From positions 1-5,275 of the forward strand of contig JASHWN010000450.1 in NCBI GenBank assembly GCA_030044035.1: a stretch of DNA of 5,275 nucleotides, written 5' to 3'. Numbering within the stretch: position 1 is the first letter of the stretch; each line of letters starts with the position of its first letter. The position numbers were made by a program, and so were the translations under genes. A model generated the notes under the pieces. The model was not told the DNA's origin. It was given only the letters and a program-made list of their open reading frames with translations, and did not search any database. Origin of the DNA: Xanthobacteraceae bacterium (GTDB lineage: Bacteria > Pseudomonadota > Alphaproteobacteria > Rhizobiales > Xanthobacteraceae). Of the stretch, positions 1 through 5,188 are shown one piece after another.

Positions 1-624
1 ACCGTCGCCGCCACCTGCGCCGACATTCTGGCCCGCACGCTCGAGCGCTGCGGCGTCAAGGTCGAGATTCTCGGCTTCACCACGCGGGCCTGGAAGGGCG
101 GCCAGTCGCGCGAGGCCTGGCTCGCTGCCGGCAAGCCGGCCAATCCCGGGCGGCTCAACGATCTGCGCCACATCATCTACAAGTCGGCCGACGCGCCGTG
201 GCGGCGGGCGCGCAAGAATCTCGGCCTGATGATGCGCGAGGGCTTGCTCAAGGAGAACATCGACGGCGAGGCGCTCGATTGGGCGCACCGGCGCCTGCTG
301 GCGCGGACCGAAACGCGCAAAATCCTGATGATGATCTCGGACGGCGCGCCGGTCGACGATTCGACGCTGTCGGTCAATCCCGGCAATTATCTGGAGCGCC
401 ATTTGCGCTGGGTCATCGAGGATATCGAGACCCGCTCGCCGGTCGAGTTGATCGCCATCGGCATCGGCCACGACGTGACGCGCTATTATCGCCGCGCCGT
501 CACCATCGTCGACGCCGAGGAGCTCGGCGGCGTCATGACCGAAAAGCTCGCCGAGCTGTTCGCCGAGCAGTCGACCGAACAGCGCATCGCCCGGCCGTCC
601 CGGCCGCGCCGGCTCAATGCCTAG
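1..624 (+). CDS. cobT: Cobaltochelatase subunit CobT, C-terminal part (5' end outside window)
   Basis: The reading frame is open from base 1 and ends at TAG 622-624, giving 207 codons of a protein normally around 600 residues or more. CobT is, with CobS (AAA+ ATPase) and CobN, part of the cytoplasmic ATP-dependent enzyme that inserts cobalt into hydrogenobyrinic acid a,c-diamide in aerobic cobalamin synthesis. The fragment is the C-terminal von Willebrand factor A-like domain. Highly characteristic CobT blocks are visible: [10 protein letters not shown] near fragment codon 25, [12 protein letters not shown] near 54, [17 protein letters not shown] around 75-91, and [16 protein letters not shown] around 110-125, whose SDG Asp (codon 114) fits a metal-site loop of the VWA fold. 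Internal ATGs such as 229 are not starts, because conserved sequence continues upstream of them. cobS would be expected upstream but is outside the window. No clear terminator follows the stop. Confidence 0.95.
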   Translation, partial: TVAATCADILARTLERCGVKVEILGFTTRAWKGGQSREAWLAAGKPANPGRLNDLRHIIYKSADAPWRRARKNLGLMMREGLLKENIDGEALDWAHRRLLARTETRKILMMISDGAPVDDSTLSVNPGNYLERHLRWVIEDIETRSPVELIAIGIGHDVTRYYRRAVTIVDAEELGGVMTEKLAELFAEQSTEQRIARPSRPRRLNA

Positions 625-709
625 CCGTTGGTTCTTTCCAAGCAGACGAGGCGTCGCTACGCCGATCGAGTGATTTCGGCCGAGCCGGCGTGCAGGGGTG
701 TGCCAGGGA

Positions 710-1726
710 ATGTTCCCCACCCGCGATTCCAATCTCCAGGCCGACGCCTTGGCACACGAGGTGCTGGCGCACTATCCGATCGGCGAAATCACGCGCTCCC
801 GGTTTCATGCGCGCGGGCTGAACGACACCTACAAGATCGAGACGAAGGGCGGCACATCATACTTCCTCCGGATTTATCGGGCCGGTTGGCGCACGCGCGA
901 GCAGATCGAGGCCGAACTTGGCGTCCTGCAGCATCTCGCGCGTTGCGGCGTAAATGTATCGGCGCCCGTCATCAGGACCGATGACGCGCTGTTGACGCTG
1001 CTCGATTGTGCGGAAGGTGAGCGATGGGCGGTGCTGTTTACCGCCGCAGCGGGCGAAGAGGTCGATTTCAAATCATTTACGCCAGAGCAAGCCGGCCATT
1101 ATGGCGAGGCAGCGGCCGCCATTCATCAGGCCGCCGACAGCGTGGCGGAGAATTTTGAGCGCGCGGCGCTCGATCTCGACCTGCTGCTCAACGAACCTTT
1201 GTCGCTCATAGAGCCGATGATCGCGCACCGGCGCGTTGACCTCGCCTATGTGGCGGATTTGGCAAAACAGCTTCGCGGCAACATCGAAAGCGCGGCCGGG
1301 CTCGAAAAAGGTTTCTGCCACGGCGACTTGCACGGGCATAACGCCGGCTACGCCGAAGAAACTTTCACGGTCTACGATTTTGATTGCTGCGGCTGGGGCT
1401 ACCGCGCCTACGATCTGTCCGTCTTTCCCTGGGCCTTCGCAATCGGCGAACATCCGACGGACCGCATCGAATCCATGGGGCGAGCATATCTAACGGGATA
1501 TCTGCGTCATCGCGCCGTCAACAGCGTCGATATCGCCGCGATCCCGACCTTTGTGGCGATTCGGCAGATTTGGCTGACCGGCCTGCACATTGGACTTGCC
1601 GACCGGTTCGGCTGGGGTTTTCTGAACGACCGCTACTTCGATCAACGATTAAGAGTATTGCGCAATTGGCAAAAGCACTTTCTCGACCGCCCGGCCGAGG
1701 ACTGGCTTCCCCGCGGATCGTCCTGA
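710..1726 (+). CDS. APH / homoserine kinase II-like phosphotransferase
   Basis: This is a predicted cytoplasmic ATP-dependent small-molecule kinase of the aminoglycoside phosphotransferase-like fold (COG2334-type: homoserine kinase II, hydroxylysine kinase, SrkA/YihE). Counting from ATG 710 (338 residues), the N-lobe has RGLNDTY at 35-41 and a beta strand FLRIYR at 52-57. The catalytic loop is HGDLHGHN at 204-211, with D206 as the predicted base and N211 as a metal ligand. The metal-binding DFD follows at 223-225. These fit the Brenner HxDxxxxN...D pattern. The start is uncertain: GTG 698 in the same frame adds four residues. ATG 710 is preferred because AGGGG at 694-698 lies 11 bases before it, while nothing suitable precedes the GTG. 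The gene follows cobT by 85 bases and could be read from it or from an unseen promoter. Its substrate cannot be told from sequence. An antibiotic-resistance role is not suggested. Confidence 0.85.
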   Translation: MFPTRDSNLQADALAHEVLAHYPIGEITRSRFHARGLNDTYKIETKGGTSYFLRIYRAGWRTREQIEAELGVLQHLARCGVNVSAPVIRTDDALLTLLDCAEGERWAVLFTAAAGEEVDFKSFTPEQAGHYGEAAAAIHQAADSVAENFERAALDLDLLLNEPLSLIEPMIAHRRVDLAYVADLAKQLRGNIESAAGLEKGFCHGDLHGHNAGYAEETFTVYDFDCCGWGYRAYDLSVFPWAFAIGEHPTDRIESMGRAYLTGYLRHRAVNSVDIAAIPTFVAIRQIWLTGLHIGLADRFGWGFLNDRYFDQRLRVLRNWQKHFLDRPAEDWLPRGSS

Positions 1727-2980
1727 TTACACCACCACGCGCCGTTCCGGCGTCGGCGTGAAGAAAACAAACAAATTGGCGATCACGATCGTTCCCGCCA
1801 GGAACAGAAACACGACGTTGAGCCCAAAATGGTCGGCGAGGATGCCGCCGCTCACCGGACCGACCGCGGCGCCGAGCGCCTGGCTGCCGAACAGGATGCC
1901 GATGCTGGTGCCGCCCTGGCGCGCCGGCGTGGCGTCAAGGAGCCAGGCCTGCAGCACGGAGCGGACGGCAAACAGAAAGAAGCCGAGAAAGGCGACGAGA
2001 ATCACAAAGGCGCTGGAGCGGCCGGCGAACGCCATGCCTAACAGCACCACCATGGTCATCGCCATGCTGCTGACGATGATGCGCTGGCGCCCCATCTTGT
2101 CGGAAAGGTGCCCGGCGATCGGCGTCACCGCAAAGCCGGCGGCTTGCAGCGAAAACATGCACAGGCCGACCCATTTCGGCGAATAGCCCATCTGCCGCGC
2201 CAGATAGAGCGGCAGGAACGTGAGCAGCGCGCTCTGCGTCATGGCGCGGAACGCCGAGCCGAACGAAATCATGACCAGCGTCTGGTTTTTCAGAAGTTCG
2301 CGCAAATCCTTCAAGCGCGCGCGCAGCCCGGACGCGAATGGAACGTGCTGCCGCGCCGCGCCGCCTTCGCCGCCGGCATTGAGGCCGCCGACCAAGAACA
2401 GAATCGCGAAAGCCATCAGGATGCCGGGCACGATGTTGACGACGACGACATTGCGCCAGCTCATGCTGGCCAGCAGGAATCCGGCGGCAAGCGGCGCCAG
2501 CGCATCGCCGACGTTGCCGCCCATGCCGTGAATCGAGACGACGAAACCCTTGCGCTGCGGAAACGAGCGCGCCAGGAGCGGAATTGCGGTCGGGTGCCAG
2601 AAATTATTGCCGATGCCGACGAGGCCGGCGCAGCCGAGCAGCGTCCAGTACGAGTGGGTAAAGCCCATCAGCAGATACGGCGCGCCGACCCAGCACAGCG
2701 CCAGCGCCATCAACAGCCCCTTGCGCGGCACCGCGTCGGCAATCATGCCGCCCGGCACGTTGGACAGCGATCCGCAGACGAACTGGCAGGTCAGGATCGA
2801 GCCGATCTGGCCGTAGCTCAAGCCGAGCTCGTTACCGATCAGCGGCAGCAGCAGGTAGAAGGTGGCCGGATACCAATGCGTAAGCATGTGGCCGAACGAG
2901 ATCAGCCACACGTCGGCGAACGGCCGCGACGTCTTGGCCGCCATGGTGGGAGCGGGGGCGGAGATTTCAAGCGTGGTCAT
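1727..2980 (-). CDS. Major facilitator superfamily transporter, Fsr-like
   Basis: Predicted inner-membrane secondary transporter with about 12 hydrophobic helices. Counting from ATG 2980 it has 417 residues; the frame stays open to TTG 3034 (435 residues). Motif A of the first half is GGMIADAVPRKG, between helices 2 and 3, and its second-half counterpart is GHLSDKMGRQR. The N-terminal stretch SFGHMLTHWYPATFYLLLPL and the block VGIGNNFWHPTAIPLLA resemble the fosmidomycin-resistance (Fsr) branch of drug/metabolite exporters. A hydrophilic central loop (GGEGGAARQH) separates the two six-helix halves. The substrate is unknown, and the resemblance alone does not show drug export. ATG 2980 is preferred over TTG 3034 because the best promoter would begin transcription at about 3031-3034, almost on the TTG. 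Neither start has a strong Shine-Dalgarno. The stop TAA (1729-1727) directly abuts the stop of the convergent kinase gene. Confidence 0.88.
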   Translation of the reverse strand: MTTLEISAPAPTMAAKTSRPFADVWLISFGHMLTHWYPATFYLLLPLIGNELGLSYGQIGSILTCQFVCGSLSNVPGGMIADAVPRKGLLMALALCWVGAPYLLMGFTHSYWTLLGCAGLVGIGNNFWHPTAIPLLARSFPQRKGFVVSIHGMGGNVGDALAPLAAGFLLASMSWRNVVVVNIVPGILMAFAILFLVGGLNAGGEGGAARQHVPFASGLRARLKDLRELLKNQTLVMISFGSAFRAMTQSALLTFLPLYLARQMGYSPKWVGLCMFSLQAAGFAVTPIAGHLSDKMGRQRIIVSSMAMTMVVLLGMAFAGRSSAFVILVAFLGFFLFAVRSVLQAWLLDATPARQGGTSIGILFGSQALGAAVGPVSGGILADHFGLNVVFLFLAGTIVIANLFVFFTPTPERRVVV

Positions 2981-3039
2981 TACGGAAGAGCTGCTCCGCA
3001 AGGGGGGTGCGCCGGCCGGGATTGTTTGTTTCAACCGGG

Positions 3040-3066
3040 ACTATGCACCGCGTTGTTTTCTGTCAA
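3040..3066 (-). promoter_or_regulatory. Candidate sigma-70-type promoter for the MFS transporter
   Basis: On the minus strand a perfect TTGACA -35 lies at 3066-3061. CATAGT (4/6 to TATAAT) follows at 3045-3040 with a 15-base spacer; TAGTCC at 3043-3038 with a 17-base spacer is a weaker -10 alternative. Initiation would fall near 3031-3034, about 50 bases before ATG 2980. The -35 is strong and the -10 mediocre, so an activator may be needed. Confidence 0.5.
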
Positions 3067-3093
3067 GAAATTTTGCCGGACCGTTAGCGCGGG

Positions 3094-3131
3094 CATGCGC
3101 TTTGGGCGCAGGCCGGCCGCAAATGCGCATG
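3094..3131. repeat. Large imperfect inverted repeat between rpmB and the MFS gene
   Basis: CATGCGCTTTG (3094-3104) pairs with CAAATGCGCATG (3120-3131): 11 base pairs with a single bulged T at 3124, around a 15-base loop that itself contains the palindrome GGCCGGCC (3111-3118). It lies about 107 bases past the rpmB stop and 28 bases upstream of the transporter -35. No T-run follows on either strand, so it is not a canonical intrinsic terminator. An operator, an mRNA 3'-end stabiliser or a factor-assisted terminator are all possible. Confidence 0.6.
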
Positions 3132-3143
3132 GCCGGCGCCGGC
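3132..3143. repeat. 12-base perfect GC palindrome GCCGGCGCCGGC
   Basis: A fully GC perfect palindrome centred on GGCGCC, directly abutting the larger inverted repeat at 3094-3131. Together they make a 50-base block of dyad symmetry in the gap between rpmB and the transporter gene. It has no T-tract. In so GC-rich a genome a short GC palindrome can arise by chance. Confidence 0.45.
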
Positions 3144-3237
3144 GACAGCGCGGTCACGAAGTTATCGGGGCACTGTAGCGAAGAAGCGCCGTATGCGGGC
3201 AACGAAAATCTGAATCAAATCCGCCGCAAGGGGGCGA

Positions 3238-3528
3238 TTACGCGGCGGCGGCGCGCTTCTTGAGGACTTCGCGCTTGAGGTCGCGAACCCGCGGCGACAG
3301 CTCGGCGTCCTTGGCCTTGACCAGGAAGGCGTCGAGGCCGCCGCGATGATCGACGGTCTTGAGCGCATTGGCCGAGATGCGCAGCCGCACCGAGCGGCCA
3401 AGCGCTTCCGACATCAGCGTCACGTTCAACAGATTGGGCAGAAAGCGCCGCTTGGTCTTGCGGTTCGAATGGCTGACGCGATGGCCGATCTGGCGTGTCT
3501 TTCCGGTCAGCTCGCAACGCCACGGCAT
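3238..3528 (-). CDS. rpmB: 50S ribosomal protein bL28
   Basis: A structural protein of the large ribosomal subunit. The 96-residue product has the bL28 signature throughout: RCELTGK at 4-10, [16 protein letters not shown] at 18-33, [22 protein letters not shown] at 43-64, and a basic C-terminal tail ending in KKRAAAA. The length and the C-terminal extension beyond the E. coli protein fit alphaproteobacterial forms. Only one cysteine (C5) is present, so this is not the zinc-ribbon type. The start ATG 3528 is supported by AGAGGA (3543-3538) nine bases upstream and by the family N-terminus, though MPWRCELTG replaces the more usual MSRRCELTG. The gene is alone on its strand here, with its own promoter at 3599-3628. 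An ISAs1 element lies just beyond that promoter. No canonical U-tract terminator is evident after the stop. Confidence 0.96.
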   Translation of the reverse strand: MPWRCELTGKTRQIGHRVSHSNRKTKRRFLPNLLNVTLMSEALGRSVRLRISANALKTVDHRGGLDAFLVKAKDAELSPRVRDLKREVLKKRAAAA

Positions 3529-3537
3529 GGCTGAGAT

Positions 3538-3543
3538 TCCTCT
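3538..3543 (-). promoter_or_regulatory. Ribosome binding site of rpmB
   Basis: The minus strand reads AGAGGA, nine bases before ATG 3528. It is one of the clearest Shine-Dalgarno sequences in the window and fixes the rpmB start. Confidence 0.75.
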
Positions 3544-3598
3544 GAATTTTCCCCGCCTGGCGGCGACTGGAACAAACGGTCGGTGAAGGTTTGCGGAG

Positions 3599-3628
3599 CC
3601 TATAGAGGGGCTTCCCGGTCACCGTCAA
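3599..3628 (-). promoter_or_regulatory. Candidate rpmB promoter (TTGACG-N18-TATAGG)
   Basis: On the minus strand TTGACG (5/6 to consensus) at 3628-3623 and TATAGG (4/6) at 3604-3599 are separated by 18 bases. Initiation is expected near 3592, giving a leader of about 60 bases. That leader contains a short GC hairpin (3553-3563) before the Shine-Dalgarno. The -35 lies only 18 bases from the left tip of the insertion sequence at 3647, so anything natively further upstream (an UP element or activator site) has been displaced. Confidence 0.6.
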
Positions 3629-3646
3629 GCGCGCATCCGCCGGCCC

Positions 3647-3670
3647 CAGGGCTATGAACTCGGGTTAACG
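3647..3670 (+). repeat. Left terminal inverted repeat (IRL)
   Basis: It begins CAGGGCTATGAA and ends GGTTAACG. It matches the reverse complement of 4896-4919 at 19 of 24 positions; the first seven and last eight bases are identical, and all differences fall in the middle (positions 8, 9, 13, 14 and 16). Confidence 0.85.
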
Positions 3671-3728
3671 GCAGTTTCGGACTTGCGCGAAGTCTGATTC
3701 CGTTGAGCGGCCCTGATTCGGAGCTGCC
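3670..3728 (+). promoter_or_regulatory. Transposase leader stem that would sequester its Shine-Dalgarno
   Basis: GGCAGTTTCGGA (3670-3681) can pair without interruption with TTCGGAGCTGCC (3717-3728): 12 pairs, three of them G-U. The right arm contains GGAG (3720-3723), the only Shine-Dalgarno candidate for the transposase. A small inner hairpin GACTT/AAGTC (3680-3684 with 3690-3694) competes at two bases. Transcripts starting outside the element would include both arms and fold the ribosome site away; a transcript starting inside the leader would lack the left arm. The pairing is seen in the sequence; the regulatory role is inference by analogy with IS10 and IS50. No convincing internal promoter was found. 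Confidence 0.45.
3720..3723 (+). promoter_or_regulatory. Ribosome binding site of the transposase
   Basis: GGAG lies eight bases before ATG 3732 and supports that start. It falls inside the right arm of the leader stem at 3717-3728. Confidence 0.6.
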
Positions 3729-3731
3729 AAC

Positions 3732-4901
3732 ATGACCCCTACCGTCCTTGCAACTGCTGATAAGCCACGGCTTCGCGCGCTTCTCGAACACTTTGCCATC
3801 ATCCAAGATCCACGCGAACCGTGGCGGGTGGCGCATCCTTTGCCGGAGGTGCTGCTGCTGGTGGTGTGCGGCACGATCGCCGATTGCGATGACTATGAGG
3901 GGATCGCCGAATGGGGCGCGGCGCATCTGCGGTTTCTGCGTCGTTTTCTGCCCTATCATCACGGGGTTCCGGGCGCGCGCTGGCTGACCATCCTGATGAA
4001 CCGCATCAATCCGACGCTGTTCTCGGCAGCGTTCACCGCATGGGTGCGAGAAACCTGGCCGGAGCGACTGGACCTTGTCGCTATTGACGGCAAGACCTCG
4101 CGGCGCAGCCACGACCGCGGCAACGACAAGGGGCCGCTTCATCTGGTGTCGGCCTTCGCCACCACCAGCCGCCTCGTGCTCGGTCAGGAGGCGGTCACCG
4201 ATAAGACCAACGAGATCACCGCTATTCCCCTTCTGCTCGAACGGCTTGCCGCGCGTGATGGCCTCAAAGGCGCGCTGATCTCGATCGACGCCATAGCGAC
4301 CAACCCAGCCATTGCCACCGCAATCCGCGACGCAGGGGCCGACTATCTGCTGGCCGTAAAGGCCAACCAGCCGACGCTGCGTTCCGAGATCGAGACCTTC
4401 TTTGCCGATGCTTCGCCCGCCAGTCTCGACAGCGTCACGGACGTGGACAAGGGCCATGGCCGCATCGAGCAGCGCACCGTCACCGTCACTCACGAGGCCG
4501 ATTGGCTCAACGGTGATCGCCGCTTCCCCGGCGCATTGCGCCTGCCGAACGTCGCCGCCATCGTCAAGGTCGCCTCCCGCACTGAACTCAAGAACCATGG
4601 GCGTTTCGAGACCCGCTATTACATCTCGTCCGCAGCGCTGACGGCGCCGCGCGCAGCACAGGCTATCCGCAGCCACTGGGCCATCGAGAACAGCCTGCAC
4701 TGGGTTCTCGATGTCACCTTCGGCGACGACCAATCACGCCTGAGAACCGGACACGGCGCACAAAACATGGCCGTCGCCAGGCACTTCGCCATCAACCTCG
4801 TACGATCTGTCCATGATAAGCGCAGTATTAAGCTCCGGCGAAAATGTGCCGGATGGAATCCCGACTATCTCGCAACTATCCTCGGCCACTTACCACGTTA
4901 A
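3732..4901 (+). CDS. ISAs1-family DDE transposase
   Basis: This enzyme cuts and joins the ends of its own insertion sequence. The 389-residue frame is uninterrupted. Residues about 12-110 are the N-terminal DDE_Tnp_1-associated domain (LLEHFAIIQDPRE, then VLLLVVCGTIADCDDYEGIAEWG). The DDE core follows: D119 in VAIDGKTSRRSHD, D186 in LISIDAIATN followed by GADYLLAVKANQP, and E319 in SHWAIENSLHWVLDVTFGDDQSR. These are the expected catalytic acids of the family. The C-terminus (HFAINLVRS...ILGHLPR) runs into the right inverted repeat, where GTTAAC supplies the TAA stop. The start at 3732 is chosen for its upstream GGAG and for the normal N-terminus. Length and motifs suggest an active enzyme, though activity cannot be proved by reading. 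The long open frame antisense to it (4733-3600) is a GC-codon shadow. Confidence 0.95.
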   Translation: MTPTVLATADKPRLRALLEHFAIIQDPREPWRVAHPLPEVLLLVVCGTIADCDDYEGIAEWGAAHLRFLRRFLPYHHGVPGARWLTILMNRINPTLFSAAFTAWVRETWPERLDLVAIDGKTSRRSHDRGNDKGPLHLVSAFATTSRLVLGQEAVTDKTNEITAIPLLLERLAARDGLKGALISIDAIATNPAIATAIRDAGADYLLAVKANQPTLRSEIETFFADASPASLDSVTDVDKGHGRIEQRTVTVTHEADWLNGDRRFPGALRLPNVAAIVKVASRTELKNHGRFETRYYISSAALTAPRAAQAIRSHWAIENSLHWVLDVTFGDDQSRLRTGHGAQNMAVARHFAINLVRSVHDKRSIKLRRKCAGWNPDYLATILGHLPR

Positions 4902-4919
4902 CCTGGATTCTGAGCCCTG
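4896..4919 (-). repeat. Right terminal inverted repeat (IRR), containing the transposase stop
   Basis: The reverse complement begins CAGGGCTCAGAA and ends GGTTAACG, partnering the left repeat at 3647-3670. The last Arg codon of the transposase (CGT 4896-4898) and its TAA stop (4899-4901) lie inside this repeat. Confidence 0.85.
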
Positions 4920-4993
4920 CCGACCACCGGCGGTCATTCGGCAATGCCTATGAAACGAACTGAAGCGCCTATGGACCCGTGAGGCAGTTTCCG

Positions 4994-5005
4994 AAGCGGC
5001 CGCTT
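4994..5005. repeat. Palindrome AAGCGGCCGCTT followed by a T-run
   Basis: A perfect 12-base palindrome (4994-5005) runs into TTT at 5006-5008. As RNA it could form only a 4-pair stem with a GGCC loop before five Us, so it would be at best a weak intrinsic terminator reading rightwards. No gene ends just upstream except the transposase, about 90 bases away. Confidence 0.3.
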
Positions 5006-5020
5006 TTTGGTAGCTCTGCG

Positions 5021-5044
5021 TAAGGCTCCATTTCGCCTTAAGGC
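5021..5044. repeat. Overlapping inverted repeats around GCCTTAAGGC
   Basis: TAAGGC (5021-5026) pairs with GCCTTA (5035-5040) across an 8-base loop. The second arm is also the first half of the 10-base palindrome GCCTTAAGGC (5035-5044). AAGGC thus occurs twice with one inverted copy between, giving two mutually exclusive hairpins. Confidence 0.4.
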
Positions 5045-5073
5045 TTTGATTAATCGAATGAAAATAGGAAGAC

Positions 5074-5093
5074 CGCTGGACCAGCGTCCAGCG
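5074..5093. repeat. Perfect 8-bp hairpin CGCTGGAC-CAGC-GTCCAGCG
   Basis: Two perfect 8-base arms (5074-5081 and 5086-5093) enclose a 4-base loop, making a stable stem on either strand. An alternative GCTGG/CCAGC pairing (5075-5079 with 5081-5085) has too short a loop to compete. No T-tract follows on either side, so a terminator is unlikely; an operator or part of a structured RNA is possible. Confidence 0.55.
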
Positions 5094-5107
5094 ACACGAA
5101 GGGCAGC

Positions 5108-5124
5108 CCTGCGCGATTCGCAGG
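5108..5124. repeat. Hairpin CCTGCG-CGATT-CGCAGG
   Basis: Six-base perfect arms (5108-5113 and 5119-5124) with a 5-base loop, 14 bases after the stem at 5074-5093. The two stems could belong to one folded transcript or be two protein-binding dyads upstream of the promoter at 5155-5182. Confidence 0.45.
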
Positions 5125-5154
5125 TGGAAAGGCAATGAAATAGGTCAGCAAACC

Positions 5155-5182
5155 TTGCTTTTTGTGCATCGCGGTGTATATT
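5155..5182 (+). promoter_or_regulatory. Candidate promoter of the small RNA
   Basis: The -10 TATATT (5177-5182) matches TATAAT at 5/6. TTGCTT at 5155-5160, 16 bases upstream, is only a half-matched -35. Initiation would fall near 5188-5190, just before the first stem of the candidate RNA. Confidence 0.4.
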
Positions 5183-5188
5183 GCTGCA

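Larger units (their letters stand above)
3647..4919 (+). mobile_element. ISAs1-family insertion sequence, apparently complete
   Basis: The element is 1273 bases, bounded by inverted repeats that both begin CAGGGCT, the CAGGG-type tip typical of ISAs1 elements. It carries a single intact transposase gene filling nearly all of it, which matches the family's usual size and organisation. The flanks GCCGGCCC (left) and CCGACCAC (right) do not form an 8-10 base direct repeat, so the target duplication expected for this family is missing or decayed. The element is oriented so that its transposase diverges from rpmB. No exact IS name can be given from inspection. Confidence 0.88.
4920..5154. other. 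Non-coding stretch between the IS and the candidate small RNA
   Basis: No open frame here has a believable product. The minus-strand frame across 4934-5266 encodes a low-complexity Arg/Ser-rich sequence typical of chance frames, and it overlaps the small RNA candidate. The stretch is more AT-rich in the middle (around 5040-5070) than its surroundings. It contains four notable inverted repeats: 4994-5005, 5021-5044, 5074-5093 and 5108-5124. It may be the former upstream region of rpmB or a remnant brought in by rearrangement. Confidence 0.5.

Noticed and set aside
650..663. GGCGT-CGCT-ACGCC stem after cobT as a terminator
   Set aside because: Only five pairs and no T-run follow, so it cannot be called an intrinsic terminator.
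198..821. 207-codon plus-strand frame overlapping cobT
   Set aside because: It is an out-of-frame shadow of cobT with Arg/Ala-rich sequence; the CobT frame is unmistakable.
1740..1752. CGCCG-TTC-CGGCG hairpin just past the kinase stop
   Set aside because: The stem is stable but lies within the transporter coding end and has no T-tract on either strand; probably incidental.
2108..3178. 356-codon plus-strand frame opposite the transporter
   Set aside because: The composition is Arg/Gln/His/Ala-rich, as expected for an antisense shadow of a membrane protein gene. It contains no motif and runs across the transporter promoter.
3222..3236. Possible rpmB terminator immediately after its stop
   Set aside because: Only a four-pair CGCC/GGCG stem with a seven-base loop, followed by GATTTGATT rather than a T-run.
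3600..4733. 377-codon open frame on the minus strand opposite the transposase
   Set aside because: It is antisense to a clear DDE transposase, shows no recognisable domain, and is explained by GC-rich codon structure leaving the opposite strand open.
4944..4982. Tiny plus-strand frame MPMKRTEAPMDP after the IS
   Set aside because: It has twelve codons, no Shine-Dalgarno and no sign of a larger broken gene; a chance frame.
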